Of a DNA stretch of 40,123 nt, positions 25,137 through 33,400 are shown in pieces; the stretch's first letter is position 1; each line of letters starts with the position of its first letter. The notes beneath the pieces are model-generated. The model was not told the DNA's origin and did no database searches. It saw nothing but the letters and a program-made list of their open reading frames with translations. Origin of the DNA: Myxococcus vastator (lineage in GTDB: Bacteria; Myxococcota; Myxococcia; Myxococcales; Myxococcaceae); assembly GCF_010894475.1 (NCBI RefSeq), contig NZ_JAAIYB010000019.1:1-40123 (forward strand). The letters are read 5' to 3'. Position numbers and translations under genes: made by a program.

Positions 25137-25910
25137 ATGAAGCGACTGGCAGCCCTGACAGGGGTGGTTCTCGCGGTGATGGTGGCGTCCGGAGCGGCCT
25201 GGGCCCGCGTCGAGCAGGCCGCGCCGCAGTCGTTGGCGGTGGCGCAGCTGCGTGTCGTGACGGCCAACCTGGACTTCCACCGTGCCGAGGCGGCTCGCAG
25301 GGATTGGAACACCATTGGTCCCGAGGCCGACATCGTGTTCGTCCAGGAGGCGAAGTACGTGCGGATGCGCGAGATTCTCGGAGACGGCTGGGCGGTTCGT
25401 CAGGACACCTCGTCGGAGGACCGGCAGGGGAGCGCGGTCATCATCCGCAAGTCCGCGGTGAAGAGCATCGGCGAGCTGCAACTGGTGAAGGGGGTGGACG
25501 CCAGCGCCTGCCCGGGGGGCGGCATCATGACGCGGTGGATTGCCCGGGTGGACGTGCAACTGCACAACAACCGCTGGATTCGGGTCGCGTCGCTGCACAT
25601 GCCACCCGACCGCTGTCAGACGGGCCTGGCGAGCCCCTACGCCAGGATGGCGGACAGCGTGGTGGCGTTCGCGAACCGCAGTGACCGGCTGCTCGTCCTG
25701 GGCGCGGACTGGAACAAGGTGGTCGACAGCGACCCGAACGAGATTGGCGCGCGCACGGGTTTGAAGCCGCGCGGCCCGGACTCCGGCCTGCGCATCGACG
25801 GCTTCTACGTGTCCCAGGCCATTGGTACCCAGGGCCTCGAATTCCTGCCCCAGACTGGTGACAACAAGCACCGCCCGGTGAAGATGAACATCACCGTTCC
25901 GGCGCCGTAG
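25137..25910 (+). CDS. Secreted endonuclease/exonuclease/phosphatase-family protein
   Basis: 257 residues. The ATG at 25137 opens a signal peptide (MKRLAALTGVVLAVMVASGAAWA); the in-frame GTG at 25101 would only add an unlikely extension. The DNase I-like fold is read from its ordered motifs: VVTANLDFH, IVFVQEAK (metal-binding Glu), VASLHMPP (His), VLGADWNK (Asp/Asn) and a final His in DNKHRPV. The final motif normally reads SDHxPV, so Asp is displaced here. Substrates across this superfamily include DNA, inositol phosphates and sphingomyelin; a secreted nuclease or phosphodiesterase for feeding on prey is a fair guess. It is convergent with the trypsin-like gene, 12 bases away. Confidence 0.82.
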   Translation: MKRLAALTGVVLAVMVASGAAWARVEQAAPQSLAVAQLRVVTANLDFHRAEAARRDWNTIGPEADIVFVQEAKYVRMREILGDGWAVRQDTSSEDRQGSAVIIRKSAVKSIGELQLVKGVDASACPGGGIMTRWIARVDVQLHNNRWIRVASLHMPPDRCQTGLASPYARMADSVVAFANRSDRLLVLGADWNKVVDSDPNEIGARTGLKPRGPDSGLRIDGFYVSQAIGTQGLEFLPQTGDNKHRPVKMNITVPAP

Positions 25911-25922
25911 CGGGCCCGGCAC

Positions 25923-26750
25923 TCAGGGCGCGAGCCGCGCGTGGGGGGCCTCCGCCCCTGGGGTGCGCGTGGCCGTGGCCGGCGCGTCGACGTCCTCGGG
26001 TTGCAGATAGGCGGAGGCTTCGACAATCGACTCCACGGTCCATCCCCGGTTGGAGCCCCGGCCGCTGACTTCACAGTCGCCGTCGGTATGGACGCCCAGC
26101 AGGTGCCCTCGCCGGTTGAGGACGCCCGCGCCGGAGCTGCTGACCAGGGTGTCCAGGTCGCCGTAGAAGACGAGCCCGTTGCACGAATCGAGGTAATCGC
26201 CCTCGGCGATGACCTTGGGGTATCCGCGGGGGTGCTGGAGGATGGCCAGCCGCTCGGTGGCCTGGGTCGTCAGCAAAATGGGGGGGACGTCCGGCAGGAC
26301 ATCGAGCTGGATGAGCGCATAGTCCGGCGCTATCGACTGCTCGATGACGGTGCCTTCCGTAATCAAGGGGTCGCCGTCCGCGTCGTCCTCGAAGTTGAAG
26401 ACAATCAGCGGGATGTCCCCGAGCCTGACACAGTGGCCCGCGGTGAGCACCACGGCGCCCGCGCTCGCTTGAATCAGCGTCCCGGTGCAGCGCCCGTCGA
26501 TGAGCACGACGGCGTCTTCCCGGTCCTGGATGACGTCAGCGAATTCGCCCACGTAGCTGTTGATGGGGGTGAAGTCGAGCGTCGGACCGCACTGCGCGAA
26601 AGCACGAACCTCCGGACTGGAGGGCGGCGCACAGACGGCGGGCTCGACCGGCTCGGACCGTCCTCCGCAGGCGGTGAAGCCCAGGAAGACGGTCCCAGCG
26701 AGGAGCGAACCCCACAGCGTCATGCGGAAGTCTGTGGGGTGTCGCGCCAT
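25923..26750 (-). CDS. Trypsin-like serine protease lipoprotein
   Basis: 275 residues. The lipoprotein signal ends in LGFTACGG (Cys28). The catalytic triad by motif is His106 (LTAGHC), Asp143 (APDYALIQLD) and Ser206 (SSSGAGVL), a chymotrypsin-fold order with a non-standard Ser motif (usual GDSGG). The start at 26750 lies 3 bases after the M57 gene stop and has no ribosome binding site of its own, which suggests coupled translation. An in-frame ATG at 26723 also precedes the hydrophobic core. The C-terminal ~25 residues are Pro/Ala/Thr-rich and likely disordered. Probably cell-surface protein cleavage or activation of its partner. Confidence 0.85.
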   Translation of the reverse strand: MARHPTDFRMTLWGSLLAGTVFLGFTACGGRSEPVEPAVCAPPSSPEVRAFAQCGPTLDFTPINSYVGEFADVIQDREDAVVLIDGRCTGTLIQASAGAVVLTAGHCVRLGDIPLIVFNFEDDADGDPLITEGTVIEQSIAPDYALIQLDVLPDVPPILLTTQATERLAILQHPRGYPKVIAEGDYLDSCNGLVFYGDLDTLVSSSGAGVLNRRGHLLGVHTDGDCEVSGRGSNRGWTVESIVEASAYLQPEDVDAPATATRTPGAEAPHARLAP

Positions 26751-26753
26751 GAC

Positions 26754-27551
26754 TCAGTACAGGTAGTTGAGCGCCGTGACGTCGGAGCTCTTGAAGTTAC
26801 CCGTCTCGGACGAGCTGAAGCAGGAGTTCATGAGCGAGCCGCCGCGGGTGGCCGTGGTCGGCGTGCCGGGGATGTGGATGGCGCCCACGCCCGCGCTGCC
26901 CTCGTTCGTGGCCGCGCCACCGCAGCTGATGCTGCGGTTGTAGTAGTCAGAGTGGCGCAGGCCCACGGCGTGGCCCAGCTCGTGCGTCACGACGTGCTCG
27001 ACCACGGCCACGCCGTAGCTGGCCGTGCCGGTGCCGATGTTGATGATGCCGTAGGGACGGCCGCCGGAGGGGAAGCCCGCCGAGCCGCCAGCGCCGGACG
27101 TGGTGCGCGCGGAGATGGTCGCGCTGCAGCCGCTGCCGCCGCGCTGCATCCGGAACGACAGGCCCAGCGCGTTGTAGTTGGCGATCGCCCGGTCAAGGCC
27201 GGACATCAGCGTGGAGTTGGCCGCGTACGAGGAGTTCGGGACGATGCAGATGACGGAGATGGACGAGCTGACGAGGTTCGTCGTGCGGTACTGCTCCTGC
27301 GTCTTCAGGTCCGTCTGGAGCATCTCGCGGGACGCCTCGAGCGTCACGTGCGCGTCGCGGCCCACGTACACCTGGCCGTCGGAGAGCAGGATGTCGTCCG
27401 CCGGGAAGCCGGCCTCGACCAGGTTGGCGATGATCTCATCCTGCTCGTTCTGCTCACCGGCCTGCATGTCGGTGCCGCAGCCCGTCAGCATCATGCTACC
27501 GGTCACCGCGAGGACAGCAGCTCCCTTGAACATCTTCTGGAACATGGGCAT
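26754..27551 (-). CDS. M57-family zinc metalloprotease lipoprotein
   Basis: 265 residues from the ATG at 27551, with GAGG 9 bases upstream; the upstream in-frame extension has no signal features. The lipobox is LTGC (Cys25). The zinc site is a full extended motif HELGHAVGLRH (His190, Glu191, His194, His200). The region ahead of it carries the family pattern of M57 (IINIGTG, VVEHVVTHELGH). A short acidic propeptide-like segment follows the lipobox. Such enzymes are secreted or surface proteases of myxobacteria. It leads a two-gene unit with the trypsin-like lipoprotein. Confidence 0.85.
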   Translation of the reverse strand: MPMFQKMFKGAAVLAVTGSMMLTGCGTDMQAGEQNEQDEIIANLVEAGFPADDILLSDGQVYVGRDAHVTLEASREMLQTDLKTQEQYRTTNLVSSSISVICIVPNSSYAANSTLMSGLDRAIANYNALGLSFRMQRGGSGCSATISARTTSGAGGSAGFPSGGRPYGIINIGTGTASYGVAVVEHVVTHELGHAVGLRHSDYYNRSISCGGAATNEGSAGVGAIHIPGTPTTATRGGSLMNSCFSSSETGNFKSSDVTALNYLY

Positions 27552-27949
27552 CGGAGATTCCTCGTCCGTTTGACTACGGGGGGATGCGCCTTCCGCCTGG
27601 TGTCCACCAGCCGCGGTGAGACGCGCCCCGGCCTTGAGCAATTGATGGGCCAACGAGTCCCGCAGGGCGAGAAACCTGAAATCGTTGACTAGCTTGGAGT
27701 CCATGCGCTCCAGGCCCAAGTCACGGGTACGTAAACGAAGTTGACGTCGGCCGCCGCAAGCCCGCGAGACGACGTTGGATTCCTCGGAAACGGCCAAGCG
27801 TTCCAAAAACATACAGTGATGTCTGGTTGTCGGTCACCTGCCCCGTGGGGCAAAGACACCCCAGCCATGATCTGACACAGGTGAAAACAAACTACAACCC
27901 TGTAATGGGGTGGGAAGGGACACACGCGTCCGACGAGAGGTGCGCGTGA
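27552..27949. other. 398-base divergent intergenic region (M57 protease / lipoprotein)
   Basis: No gene that I can support. An AT-rich patch at about 27800-27910 should hold the promoters. It contains a small perfect palindrome, TGCCCC-GT-GGGGCA (27839-27852), which could be an operator. A CTGACA hexamer (27872) lacks a -10 at normal spacing. Confidence 0.4.
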
Positions 27950-29161
27950 ATGCACTGCCGGTGTATCCAGTCACGTATGCCAATGCGCCACGTCACCTGT
28001 CCTGTTGCCGCGCTGCTGGGCGCGGTCCTGTCGTTCCTTCCTGGCTGTGGGAGCACGATGTCGAGCAATCCCTCACCGGTGGACGCCCAGCGTCAAAACT
28101 CCACGACGCAACCCGCCGCGGAGGCCTGGAAGCGCGCCCGCGTGGGCGACCGCGTCACCTATGCCTTCTCCGCGACGCAGGGCCCCACACCCGGTGAGGC
28201 TGACGCCGCGCGCACGCTCGATGGCCAGTTGACGCTGGAGGTCGTGTCCGTCCAGCAGCCCTGGGTCTACGTGCGGGTGGCCTTCACGGACGCGGCGGGC
28301 CATCCGTTGTCTCAGACGCGGCTGGCGAGGGACCTGGTGGTTCCGGTGCGCTCGGACGTGACGCGCCCGGTTGACGTGCCGCGTCCAGGGCAGGTGACGG
28401 CGGAGCGTCCTTCCTTCTCCGGCCGCGACTGGGAGGCCACCCGCTATGTCAGCGATCAGCGCCCCGTGGATGGTCCGCTGCGCACGCGCGTGTATGCCAA
28501 TGATTCGACGTTGCTCTACCTGACGCGCGGCCTGCTGGAGGCGAGCACCGAGTCCGCCGGGTTCCGGACGCCGGGCGGCGTCAAGCTGTCGCTGCGTGAG
28601 TTCCAGGAGGGCTCCGCCGAGGCCAGCGCCCCCGCCCCCGCCTTGGAGCGGCCGCTGGGGCCCGGCGCGTATTACGACCGGAGGGTGGACCTGGCGCCCA
28701 CGCAGGAGGTGCTGCGCGTGTGTTTCACCGCCGAGCGCGGCGCTGTCCTTCGCTCGGAGGGGCCCGTGGGCACCGGGAGCGACCCCTGCTCCGACTTCTC
28801 CAAGGCGGAGCCAGAGGCCCTGGAGGAGCTGGTGATGAGCCTCCCCATGGATGCGCTGGTGTCAGGGGCGTGGCCTCCCGGCGCGGCCAAGGCGGGGGCA
28901 GGTGGCACCTTCACCGTGGGAGGCCGGACCGTGCCCACGCACACCGAGCAGCGCACGGACGACGACGAGGGCACGCGGCACGTCTCCACGGACGCCTATG
29001 CGGCGGACCCCTGGGCGCCGGGGCTCGCGGGCGTGCCGTATGAAGCGCGCTTCCAGTCGCTCGACAGCGCCACCGAGCGCGTGGGGGCGGGGGGCCAGCG
29101 TGAGTCCACGGGCGGCAGCCGGCTCGTCCAATGGGGCTCGTGGCTCGGCGGGCAGCCGTGA
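27950..29161 (+). CDS. Secreted lipoprotein of unknown function
   Basis: 403 residues; no family recognised. The ATG at 27950 has AGAGG 9 bases upstream; in-frame ATGs at 27977 and 27983 also precede the signal. The lipobox is LPGC (Cys33), preceded by a hydrophobic core (PVAALLGAVLSFL). The mature part is soluble, rich in beta-forming repeats of Val/Thr/Arg (DLVVPVRSDV, TRVYANDSTLLYL), and looks like a beta-sandwich envelope protein. It has one Cys pair (VCFTAERG and SDPCSDF). The beta-helix lipoprotein follows after 94 bases. Confidence 0.75.
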   Translation: MHCRCIQSRMPMRHVTCPVAALLGAVLSFLPGCGSTMSSNPSPVDAQRQNSTTQPAAEAWKRARVGDRVTYAFSATQGPTPGEADAARTLDGQLTLEVVSVQQPWVYVRVAFTDAAGHPLSQTRLARDLVVPVRSDVTRPVDVPRPGQVTAERPSFSGRDWEATRYVSDQRPVDGPLRTRVYANDSTLLYLTRGLLEASTESAGFRTPGGVKLSLREFQEGSAEASAPAPALERPLGPGAYYDRRVDLAPTQEVLRVCFTAERGAVLRSEGPVGTGSDPCSDFSKAEPEALEELVMSLPMDALVSGAWPPGAAKAGAGGTFTVGGRTVPTHTEQRTDDDEGTRHVSTDAYAADPWAPGLAGVPYEARFQSLDSATERVGAGGQRESTGGSRLVQWGSWLGGQP

Positions 29162-29255
29162 CGGCTGGGTAGGCTTCAGGCAGAGGCCCTATTCCGAGCG
29201 AGCCGGGTCAGGCCGCCGGAATGGGGCGCTACACTGGGTGCGGACTGGAGGCCTC

Positions 29256-30377
29256 ATGCACCTGGAGAGATTTCGTCGGTTGCCCGCGCTCGTGCTTCTT
29301 GGACTTTCCTTCGCCGGTGGGCTGGGGTGCTCGGAGGACGGCGCGGGCGTGGACACGCCCAACCCCCTGACGAATCCCAAGGAGGGGCCTCCCGCCGGGA
29401 ATCAGAATCCGGAGGCCACGTGCGCCATCCCGGCCGAGGCTGGCCTCGCGGACGTCTCCCGGCCCACCACCGTCGTCGGCACGGGAAGCCCGGCGAGCTG
29501 CACCAGTGACGCGTTCCTCCAGGCGGTGGCGCGGGGTGGGGTCATCACCTTCGACTGTGGTCCCGAGCCCGTCACCATCACCCTGGAGCGGACGGCGAAG
29601 ATCTTCAACGACACGGGGCCGGAGATTGTCATTGACGGCAAGGGGCTGGTGACGCTCAGCGGGGCGGGGCGGCACCGCATCCTGTACATGAACACCTGCG
29701 ACGCGGATCAGGTGTGGACGACGGCGCACTGCCAGGACCAGGACCACCCCCGACTGACGTTGCAGAACCTGACGTTCGTGGACGCCAGCTCCCAGGCGGA
29801 GACCGAGTTCGACGGCGGCGGCGCCGTCTGGGTTCGCGGCGGGCGCGTGAAGGTCATCAACTCCCGGTTCTTCAACAACGCCTGCGCGGAGGTGGGGCCG
29901 GACGTGGGCGGCGCCGCGCTCCGGGTGTTCAGCCAGCACCGGAACCAGCCGGTGTATGTGGTGAACACGACCTTCGGCGGCAAGGCGGGTTACGGCGGCG
30001 CCTGCTCCAATGGCGGTGGCATCAGCAGCATCGGCGTGTCGTGGACCGTCCTCAACAGCCTGTTCTCCCACAACCGGGCGGTTGGCAATGGCGCCAATCC
30101 CGCGCGGCCGGGGACGCCGGGTGGGGGCAGTGGCGGGGCCATCTACAATGATGGGAACACGATGACCCTGTCACTCTGTGGCACTCGGATTGAGCACAAC
30201 GAGGTCAATGCGCACGGCAGCGCCATCTTCTTCGTGAGCAATGACCACTCGGGGGACATCCGCATCGACCGCTCGGTGATTCGCAGCAACACGGGCGGGT
30301 CGTGGTACCCGACGCATCCGCAGATTTCGAATCACGATGACACGCCCATCATCGTGACGAACTCCACGATTGAGTGA
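29256..30377 (+). CDS. Right-handed beta-helix lipoprotein
   Basis: 373 residues from the ATG at 29256, with GGAGG 5 bases upstream. The lipobox ends GLGC (Cys25). The mature part reads as repeated short strands with Gly/Asn turns (ITFDCGPEPVTITLE, IVIDGKGLVTLSGAG, LTLQNLTFVDASS, VKVINSRFFNNAC, TWTVLNSLFSHNRAVGN-type rungs, ending IIVTNSTIE), the pattern of pectate-lyase-like or polymorphic outer-membrane beta-helices. No catalytic set for a lyase is recognisable. Several Cys (about eight) could form disulfides, in line with export. It ends 89 bases from the NRPS stop (convergent). Confidence 0.8.
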   Translation: MHLERFRRLPALVLLGLSFAGGLGCSEDGAGVDTPNPLTNPKEGPPAGNQNPEATCAIPAEAGLADVSRPTTVVGTGSPASCTSDAFLQAVARGGVITFDCGPEPVTITLERTAKIFNDTGPEIVIDGKGLVTLSGAGRHRILYMNTCDADQVWTTAHCQDQDHPRLTLQNLTFVDASSQAETEFDGGGAVWVRGGRVKVINSRFFNNACAEVGPDVGGAALRVFSQHRNQPVYVVNTTFGGKAGYGGACSNGGGISSIGVSWTVLNSLFSHNRAVGNGANPARPGTPGGGSGGAIYNDGNTMTLSLCGTRIEHNEVNAHGSAIFFVSNDHSGDIRIDRSVIRSNTGGSWYPTHPQISNHDDTPIIVTNSTIE

Positions 30378-30466
30378 AGTGGCGGAGGAGTGGATGGTTT
30401 ACCTGGGTGTCTACCCTGTGACGCCAGAGATTGGACGACGCTGCGCATCAGCCATGGGTTCGTTCT

Positions 30467-33400
30467 CTACTGGGGCCGCAGCTTCGACTCCATGGTCAGG
30501 TCCAGGTTCACCAGCACGGCGTCCAGCAGCTCCACCAGGCCCGCATGCAGTCTCTCCGCGGTGGCTGGTTCAAACAGGTCGGTGTTGAACTCCAACGTTC
30601 CGGAGAAGCCGCCCGGTGTCTCCGTCAGCGCCAGGGTGAGCTCGTAGGTGACGGAGCCACGGTTGACAGGCACCGGTGTCACGGTGAGGCCCGGCAGCTC
30701 CAGCGGCGCGGTGGGCGTGTTCTGCAGGACGAACATCGCCTGGAACACCGGGGTTCGGTTCGCTGGCGGCTCAATCCCAAGCGACGCCACCACCTGGTCG
30801 ATGGGGACTTCCTGGTGGGCATAGGCCGCCAGGGTCTCCTCACGCACCCGTCGGAGCAGCTCGCGGAAGCTCGGGTCCCCGCGCAGGTTGACGCGCAGGC
30901 ACAGCCCGTTGACGAACATCCCGATGAGCGGCTCCAACTCCGGCTGGAGTCGGTTGGCGATGGGCGAGCCAATGACAACCTCCTCTTGCCCTGAATGCCG
31001 CGCCAGCACGGCGCCGAAGGCAGCCAGCAGCGCCATGAAGGGCGTCACCTGCTCGCGGCGACAGAGCGCGTGCAACGCCCGGCTGCGCGCTGTTCCCAGG
31101 TCCATGGGCTGGCGGAGGCCGTTAAACGTCCGAGTCGCCGGCCGAGGCCGGTCCGTGGGGAGGTTCAGCAGCATGGGCGCTCCCTGGAGCGCGTTGCGCC
31201 AGAAGCCAATCCGCTCCCGAAGCTCCTCTCCGGACAGCCAGTCGCGCTGCCATGCCGCATAATCGGGGTACTGAATGTCCAGCCGCGGCAGCCCTGCATC
31301 TCCCCCCGTGACGCTGGCCGTGTAGAGCCGACTCAGCTCGCGTGCGAGGACGCCCAGGGACCAACCGTCCGATGCGATGTGGTGCATGCAGAAGAACAAC
31401 ACATGCTCTTCGTCCTCCAGCCGCAGTAACGACGCGTGCATCAGGGGGCCCCGTGTCAGGTCGAACGGGCGCAGCGCGGACGCCAGCATGTCGCGCATGG
31501 CCTCCGCCTCGCGGTCGTCCCTCCCGCGCAGGTCCACCTCCCGGAGCTGGAAACGGGGCGGGGGCTGGATGCGCTGCACCGGCACACCGTCCTCCTCGGA
31601 GTAGGTGACGCGCAGCGCCTCGTGCCGGGCGATGAGTCCCTGGAGCGCCGCTTCGACATGGCGTGGCTCCAGCGGGCCGACCAGCCGGAATGCACGGGGG
31701 ATGTTGTAGGCGCTGGACTCGGGCGCCCGCTGGAAGAAGCGCCAGAGGCGCTCCTGGGCGAAGGACACTTGCATCGCCCCGTCGCGCGCCACCCTTCGCA
31801 GGGGCGGCACTGGACGCGCGAGGGCCACCGCCGGTTCCGTGCTGGAGAGGTGCTTCGCCAGCTGGGCGACCGTGGGCTCCGCGAACAACGTTCGCAAAGA
31901 GAGCTCCACCCCGAGCTCGGCGCGGACCCGTGAGACGACCTGAGTCGCGAGGAGCGAATGGCCGCCAAGGTGGAAGAAGTTGTCGTGGATGCCCACGCGC
32001 TCCATCTCCAGGAGCGCGCCCCACAGCCGGCAGAGCACCTCTTCCGTGGAGGTCCGCGGAGGCTGGTAGCTGGAGATGTCCCCCTGGGCCGGTTCGGGCG
32101 TGGGCAGGGCGCGCCGGTCCACCTTGCCGTTGTGTGTCAGCGGCAGCGCGGGCAGCAAGGTGAAGGACGCGGGCACCATGTGCTCCGGCAGCCGCTCTCG
32201 CAGCCAGCCGCGCAGCGAGGCCTGCGCGGGGGCCTGCTGGCGGGCGACGAGATAGGCAGCCAGCTTGCGGTCCCCTCCCGCCTGCAGCGCCACCACCGTG
32301 CAGTCCTTCACCGCCGGGTGCTGACGCAGTTGCTCCTCGATTTCCCCCAACTCGACCCGGAAGCCACGGATCTTCACCTGCAGGTCAACGCGGCCCAGAT
32401 ACTCGATGCGGCCGTCGGGCAGATGTCGGCCCAGGTCGCCCGTCTTGTAGAGGCGGGCGCCCGGCTGCGTGCTGAAGGGGTCGGGGACAAAGGTCCTCGC
32501 GGTGAGCTCCGGGCGGTTGAAGTAGCCACGCCCCAGGCGCTCGCCAGCGACGTAGAGCTCGCCGGGGATGCCGATGGGGACCGGCTGCAGGTGCTTGTCC
32601 AGCAGGTAGACGGGACCGTTCGTGATGGCGCGGCCGATGGGCACGGGGTGGCCGAGCGTCGGTGGCGCGTCGATGGGCTCAAAGGTGGAGAAGACCGTGC
32701 ACTCGGTGGGGCCGTAGCCGTTGAGCAGTCGGCGGGGCGGGCCGTGCCGGAGCACCTCGCGCAGCGCCAGCGGGTCCGCGGCCTCACCGCCAAAGACGAG
32801 CGTGCGGACGTGGCGGAAGGCGTCTGGCACCTGGCGCGCCAGCAGGTGGAGCACGGCGGTGGTGACGAACATGACGGTGATGGCCTCGGCCTGGACCTGG
32901 GCGGCGAGCGCGTAGGGCTCACGGGCCGGGTCGGCGGTGATGCCGACGAGGTGCGCGCCGTGGAACAGCGCGCCCCAGATTTCGAACGTGCTCGGGTCGA
33001 AGGACGCGTTGGAGGCCTGGGCGACGCGGTCCTCCGGGGTGAAGTGGACGAAGTCGGAGTTCAACAGCAGGGCCGCGACGCTCCGATGGAGGATGGCGCT
33101 GCCCTTGGGCCTGCCCGTGGAGCCCGACGTGTAGATGACGTACGCGGTGTTGTCGGCGCTGGCGACAGGGGGAAGCGGAAGCGCGGAGTGACGGGCGATG
33201 GCGTCTCCATCGGCGTCGATGCGGACAACAGGGCCCTGGAACGCTGGCAGGTGTTGGCGCCGGGCGTCGTGGACGAGCAGGAGCCCGGCGCGCGAATCCT
33301 CGAGCATGAACGCCAGCCGCTCGGCGGGGTACGACGCCTCCAGCGGCAGGTAGGCGCCCCCTGCCTTGAGGATGCCGAGCATGCTGACGATGAGGTCCAC

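Noticed and set aside
27552-27816. Upstream extension of the M57 protease frame (MFLERLAVSEESNV...)
   Set aside because: It lacks a signal peptide ahead of the lipobox, and the ATG at 27551 has a good ribosome site directly before a lipoprotein signal.
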